Below, piece after piece: positions 14,283 through 16,099 of a DNA stretch of 16,099 bases (the stretch's first letter is position 1; each line of letters starts with the position of its first letter). The position numbers were made by a program, and so were the translations under genes. The notes under the pieces are model-generated. The model was not told the DNA's origin, made no database searches, and was given only the letters and a program-made list of their open reading frames with translations. The stretch spans positions 1 to 16,099 of the forward strand of contig JAKABA010000078.1 of NCBI GenBank assembly GCA_021802115.1. The letters run 5' to 3'. The stretch is from a bacterium. Its GTDB lineage: Bacteria; Chloroflexota; Dormibacteria; UBA8260; Bog-877.

Positions 14283-15221
14283 ATGGGGGTGGCCGCCTGC
14301 CTTCCCGTGGTCGGGTTGGCGGCGGCGCTGACGACCTCATGCGGGGGCGCGTCGATTCCCAGCACCCTCCAGGTGTCCTCCCAGGTGATCTCTCCGACGG
14401 GCAGCTCCGGGTCGACCGAGGCGGTGGCGCAGGGCACCACCGCCCAGGTTCAGGTGACCGTCACCAACCAGGGGGGCTCTGCCTTCAGAGGGGTTACCGT
14501 GCGCATGGCGGTCCCCAGTGGCCTGGTCTTCACCAGCACCGCGTCCCTGGTGGCGAACGGCGATGCGGTGCGTTCGGCCGACATCGTCCCCGCCAGCCGG
14601 GACGCCACTCTGACCTGGGGCAGCTGGACGATCGGGCCGGGCTCGGCGGGTCAGGCCAGCCAGGTTGTGATAACCGCCAACCTGGAGGCGACCGGCGCCG
14701 CCGGGTCGGTGCATGTGCTGCCTGAGGTCTTTGCCAGCGGCTACCCGAATTCGCTTGCGGGGCCGCCCGTGACCGTGGAGATCACCCCGGCCCCGTCGCT
14801 GAGCCTGACCCTGCACGCCAACCCCGCGGCCGTGACCGCCGGGTCGATGGTGACCTACGACGCCGTGATCACGAACACCGGCAGCGGCTCGGCTCCCGGG
14901 ACCACCCTGTCGATCACGCTCCCATCCGACTTCGATTACGTCACCACCGAGTCCACCTCCGGCAACGCCAGCACCTCGGGCGCGACCTACCCGGTGGTGG
15001 GCTCGGTGATCCCCACCTGGTCGGGGTTCGACATACCCGGCCAGTCGGGGTCGGGACCGGGGCTGCTCACGCTCACCTTCGAGGTCAAGGTGCTTCCGGA
15101 CGTCGGCCGGGGCGTCTACTCGGCGACCGCCGGGCTGGTGGCCAGCAACGGCTCGGCCTCGCAGAATGAGGTCCAGCTGAACTACGGCCCCCTGGCGGCT
15201 GTGACCGTGACCGGCCCCTGA
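14283..15221 (+). CDS. Secreted DUF11-like repeat protein, probable lipoprotein
   Basis: The 312-residue protein (318 if CTG 14265 is used) has an N-terminal hydrophobic segment ending in LTTSC (Cys20), a rather loose lipobox, so it is probably exported and lipid-anchored. The rest is Ser/Thr/Gly/Val-rich beta-sandwich sequence in two similar halves. The first (about 30-165) has QVQVTVTNQGGSAFRGVTV...VPSGLVF. The second (about 170-310) has TYDAVITNTGSGSAPGTTLSITLPSDFDYV. The phrase VTNxGxxxAxxVTVxxxLPxGxxF is typical of DUF11/CARDB repeats in cell-surface proteins. No catalytic motif is seen. ATG 14283 is the conventional start, but it gives a signal peptide without positive charge; CTG 14265 adds NLPRR, a proper n-region, and fits the ribosome site. 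It probably shares a transcript with maf. Confidence 0.8.
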   Translation: MGVAACLPVVGLAAALTTSCGGASIPSTLQVSSQVISPTGSSGSTEAVAQGTTAQVQVTVTNQGGSAFRGVTVRMAVPSGLVFTSTASLVANGDAVRSADIVPASRDATLTWGSWTIGPGSAGQASQVVITANLEATGAAGSVHVLPEVFASGYPNSLAGPPVTVEITPAPSLSLTLHANPAAVTAGSMVTYDAVITNTGSGSAPGTTLSITLPSDFDYVTTESTSGNASTSGATYPVVGSVIPTWSGFDIPGQSGSGPGLLTLTFEVKVLPDVGRGVYSATAGLVASNGSASQNEVQLNYGPLAAVTVTGP

Positions 15222-15268
15222 GCTCGGTCGTGCCACCGGCCGCGGCTCTGGTCGGTTCCCCGGTCTGG

Positions 15269-15274
15269 TAAACT
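15269..15274 (+). promoter_or_regulatory. Putative -10 element (TAAACT) for rplU-rpmA
   Basis: TAAACT preceded by CTGG, 87 nt before the rplU ATG in the 140-nt gap after the lipoprotein gene. It belongs to the TAnACT set. Its AACT is also the start of an 8-bp perfect inverted repeat. No convincing -35 is seen. Confidence 0.5.
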
Positions 15275-15292
15275 CACCACTTCGGGTGAGTT
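15271..15292 (+). promoter_or_regulatory. Perfect 8-bp inverted repeat overlapping the rplU -10
   Basis: AACTCACC (15271-15278), loop ACTTCG, GGTGAGTT (15285-15292) is a perfect 8-6-8 palindrome. It shares four bases with the TAAACT hexamer and covers the expected transcription start. An operator is the simplest reading. A hairpin ending the upstream lipoprotein transcript is the alternative, but no T-tract follows. The remaining gap to rplU (15293-15361) holds only the rplU ribosome site. Confidence 0.45.
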
Positions 15293-15361
15293 GATGATGG
15301 ATGTCAGCTTCGATGCCCGTGGCGGAGCCCTGCGGCCCCCGATCATTTCCAGGAGTTCTGA

Positions 15362-15901
15362 ATGTACGCCATAGTCCAGATTGGCGGCCGCCAATATCGG
15401 GCCACCCCCGGGCAGCGGGTTGTGGTCGACCGGCTGGAGGTGGAGCCTGGGGACGAGATCCAGCTGCAGGACGTGCGCATGGTGGTCTCCGAGTCCGGTG
15501 ATTCGGCGGCGACGGTCGTGGGCACGCCCACGGTCTCCGGGGTCACCGTGACCGCGACCGCGCTCGGCCACCTGCGGGGCCAGAAGGTCCTGGTCTTCAA
15601 GTACAAGCCCAAGAAGCGCTACCGCCGCCAGCGTGGTTTTCGCGCGGAGTTGACCGAGCTGAGGATCGACTCCGTGGGGTCCCGGCCGCAGACCACCAAG
15701 CGAGCGGCCGCCCGCGTCAAGGCCGCTGACCAGGCCGAGCCCGAGGCCGCTACAGCCTCCGAGCCGCAGGCGGCAGTGGTGGAGGGTCAAGCGCGCGCCG
15801 CGTCTGCCCGCGCCCCCCGGAAGCCCACCGCCAAGCGATCACCGAAGGCGGCCGCGGCCGAGAAGGAGTCCGAGGTGGAGGAGCCAGGCGATGGCGCATA
15901 A
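15362..15901 (+). CDS. rplU: Large ribosomal subunit protein bL21 with long C-terminal extension
   Basis: bL21 binds 23S rRNA in the large subunit. The first 105 or so residues are canonical: [42 protein letters not shown], and the basic segment [16 protein letters not shown] (79-94). The usual GHRQ near the end of that segment reads GFRA here. Beyond residue 106 there is a tail of about 74 residues rich in Ala, Lys, Glu, Pro and Arg, of disordered character, making the protein 179 residues instead of about 103. AGGAG (15351-15355), 6 nt before ATG 15362, fixes the start. The 3' end overlaps rpmA by 11 nt, the expected rplU-rpmA pairing. Confidence 0.97.
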   Translation: MYAIVQIGGRQYRATPGQRVVVDRLEVEPGDEIQLQDVRMVVSESGDSAATVVGTPTVSGVTVTATALGHLRGQKVLVFKYKPKKRYRRQRGFRAELTELRIDSVGSRPQTTKRAAARVKAADQAEPEAATASEPQAAVVEGQARAASARAPRKPTAKRSPKAAAAEKESEVEEPGDGA

Positions 15902-16099
15902 GAAAGGCGGCGGCAGCAGTCGGAACGGCCGGGACAGCAACTCCCAGCGGCTGGGGGTGAAGGTCTACGGAGGCGAGTCGGTCCTCGCCGGGGCGGTGCT
16001 GGTGCGCCAGCGGGGCACCAGGATCCTGGCGGGTCCGGGGGTCGGGGTCGGCAAGGACCACACCCTGTTCGCGCTCAGCAGCGGCCAGGTGAACTATCA
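15891..16099 (+). CDS. rpmA: Large ribosomal subunit protein bL27 (partial, cut by right edge)
   Basis: bL27 reaches into the peptidyl transferase centre through its N-terminus. The visible 69 residues begin [20 protein letters not shown] and continue with [23 protein letters not shown] and [12 protein letters not shown], the core of the family; about 15-20 residues are missing at the 3' side. There is no cleavable N-terminal extension of the Firmicutes type. GGAGGAG (15877-15883), 7 nt before ATG 15891, lies inside the rplU tail. The 11-nt overlap (ATGGCGCATAA) indicates translational coupling with rplU. Confidence 0.98.
   Translation, partial: MAHKKGGGSSRNGRDSNSQRLGVKVYGGESVLAGAVLVRQRGTRILAGPGVGVGKDHTLFALSSGQVNY

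Noticed and set aside
15294..15374. 26-codon frame (MMDVSFDARGG...) overlapping the rplU start, as a leader peptide
   Set aside because: It has a weak ribosome site and no run of regulatory codons. It overlaps the rplU ATG out of frame and gives no sign of attenuation structure.
1..16099. CRISPR arrays, insertion sequences, integrase genes or attachment repeats
   Set aside because: No regularly spaced repeats, transposase motifs or tRNA-end duplications were found. The tRNA-Leu 3' end is not repeated in the window.

Overview
The window is GC-rich, densely packed bacterial chromosome. Almost every gene lies on the + strand, and the housekeeping content has an order familiar from Gram-positive-type genomes: tig-clpP-clpX, then valS, then maf, then rplU-rpmA. 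The high G+C, a single clpP, frequent GTG/TTG starts and the absence of hairpin-plus-U-tract terminators suggest a high-GC terrabacterial lineage such as Actinobacteriota, Chloroflexota or Candidatus Dormibacterota. The phylum is inference; I recognise no diagnostic gene.

Layout: (1) bases 1-193, start of a minus-strand Pro/Ser/Ala-rich protein that runs off the left edge. (2) tRNA-Leu(UAG), 415-499, followed 32 nt later by tig. (3) clpP, a small zinc-ribbon protein that looks like a free-standing ClpX zinc-binding domain, and clpX, the last two overlapping by ATGA. (4) metE and valS, then four membrane genes (9207-13520) joined by ATGA/GTGA overlaps. At least two of the four descend from the antiporter-like subunits of complex I or group 4 hydrogenases. 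(5) maf and a DUF11-like secreted lipoprotein. (6) rplU and rpmA, the latter cut by the right edge.

Each of the five + strand units begins downstream of the same hexamer, TAnACT (375, 1873, 4143, 13502, 15269), usually preceded by GG. I read this as the housekeeping -10 element of the organism. Inverted repeats lie on or beside each of these hexamers.

Functionally, units 2 and 3 cover nascent-chain folding and regulated proteolysis, unit 4 starts with methionine synthesis and valyl-tRNA charging, unit 5 has nucleotide-pool sanitation, and unit 6 has two large-subunit ribosomal proteins. Two items stand out. One is the ClpX-zinc-domain-like mini-protein coupled to clpX. The other is the four-gene membrane cassette, which occupies the valS-maf interval where many genomes carry folC. 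It has no redox or hydrogenase partner in view, and its antiporter-like subunits appear to have lost the charged residues used for proton translocation. The longest gene-free stretches are 194-414 and 15222-15361, both under 300 bases.
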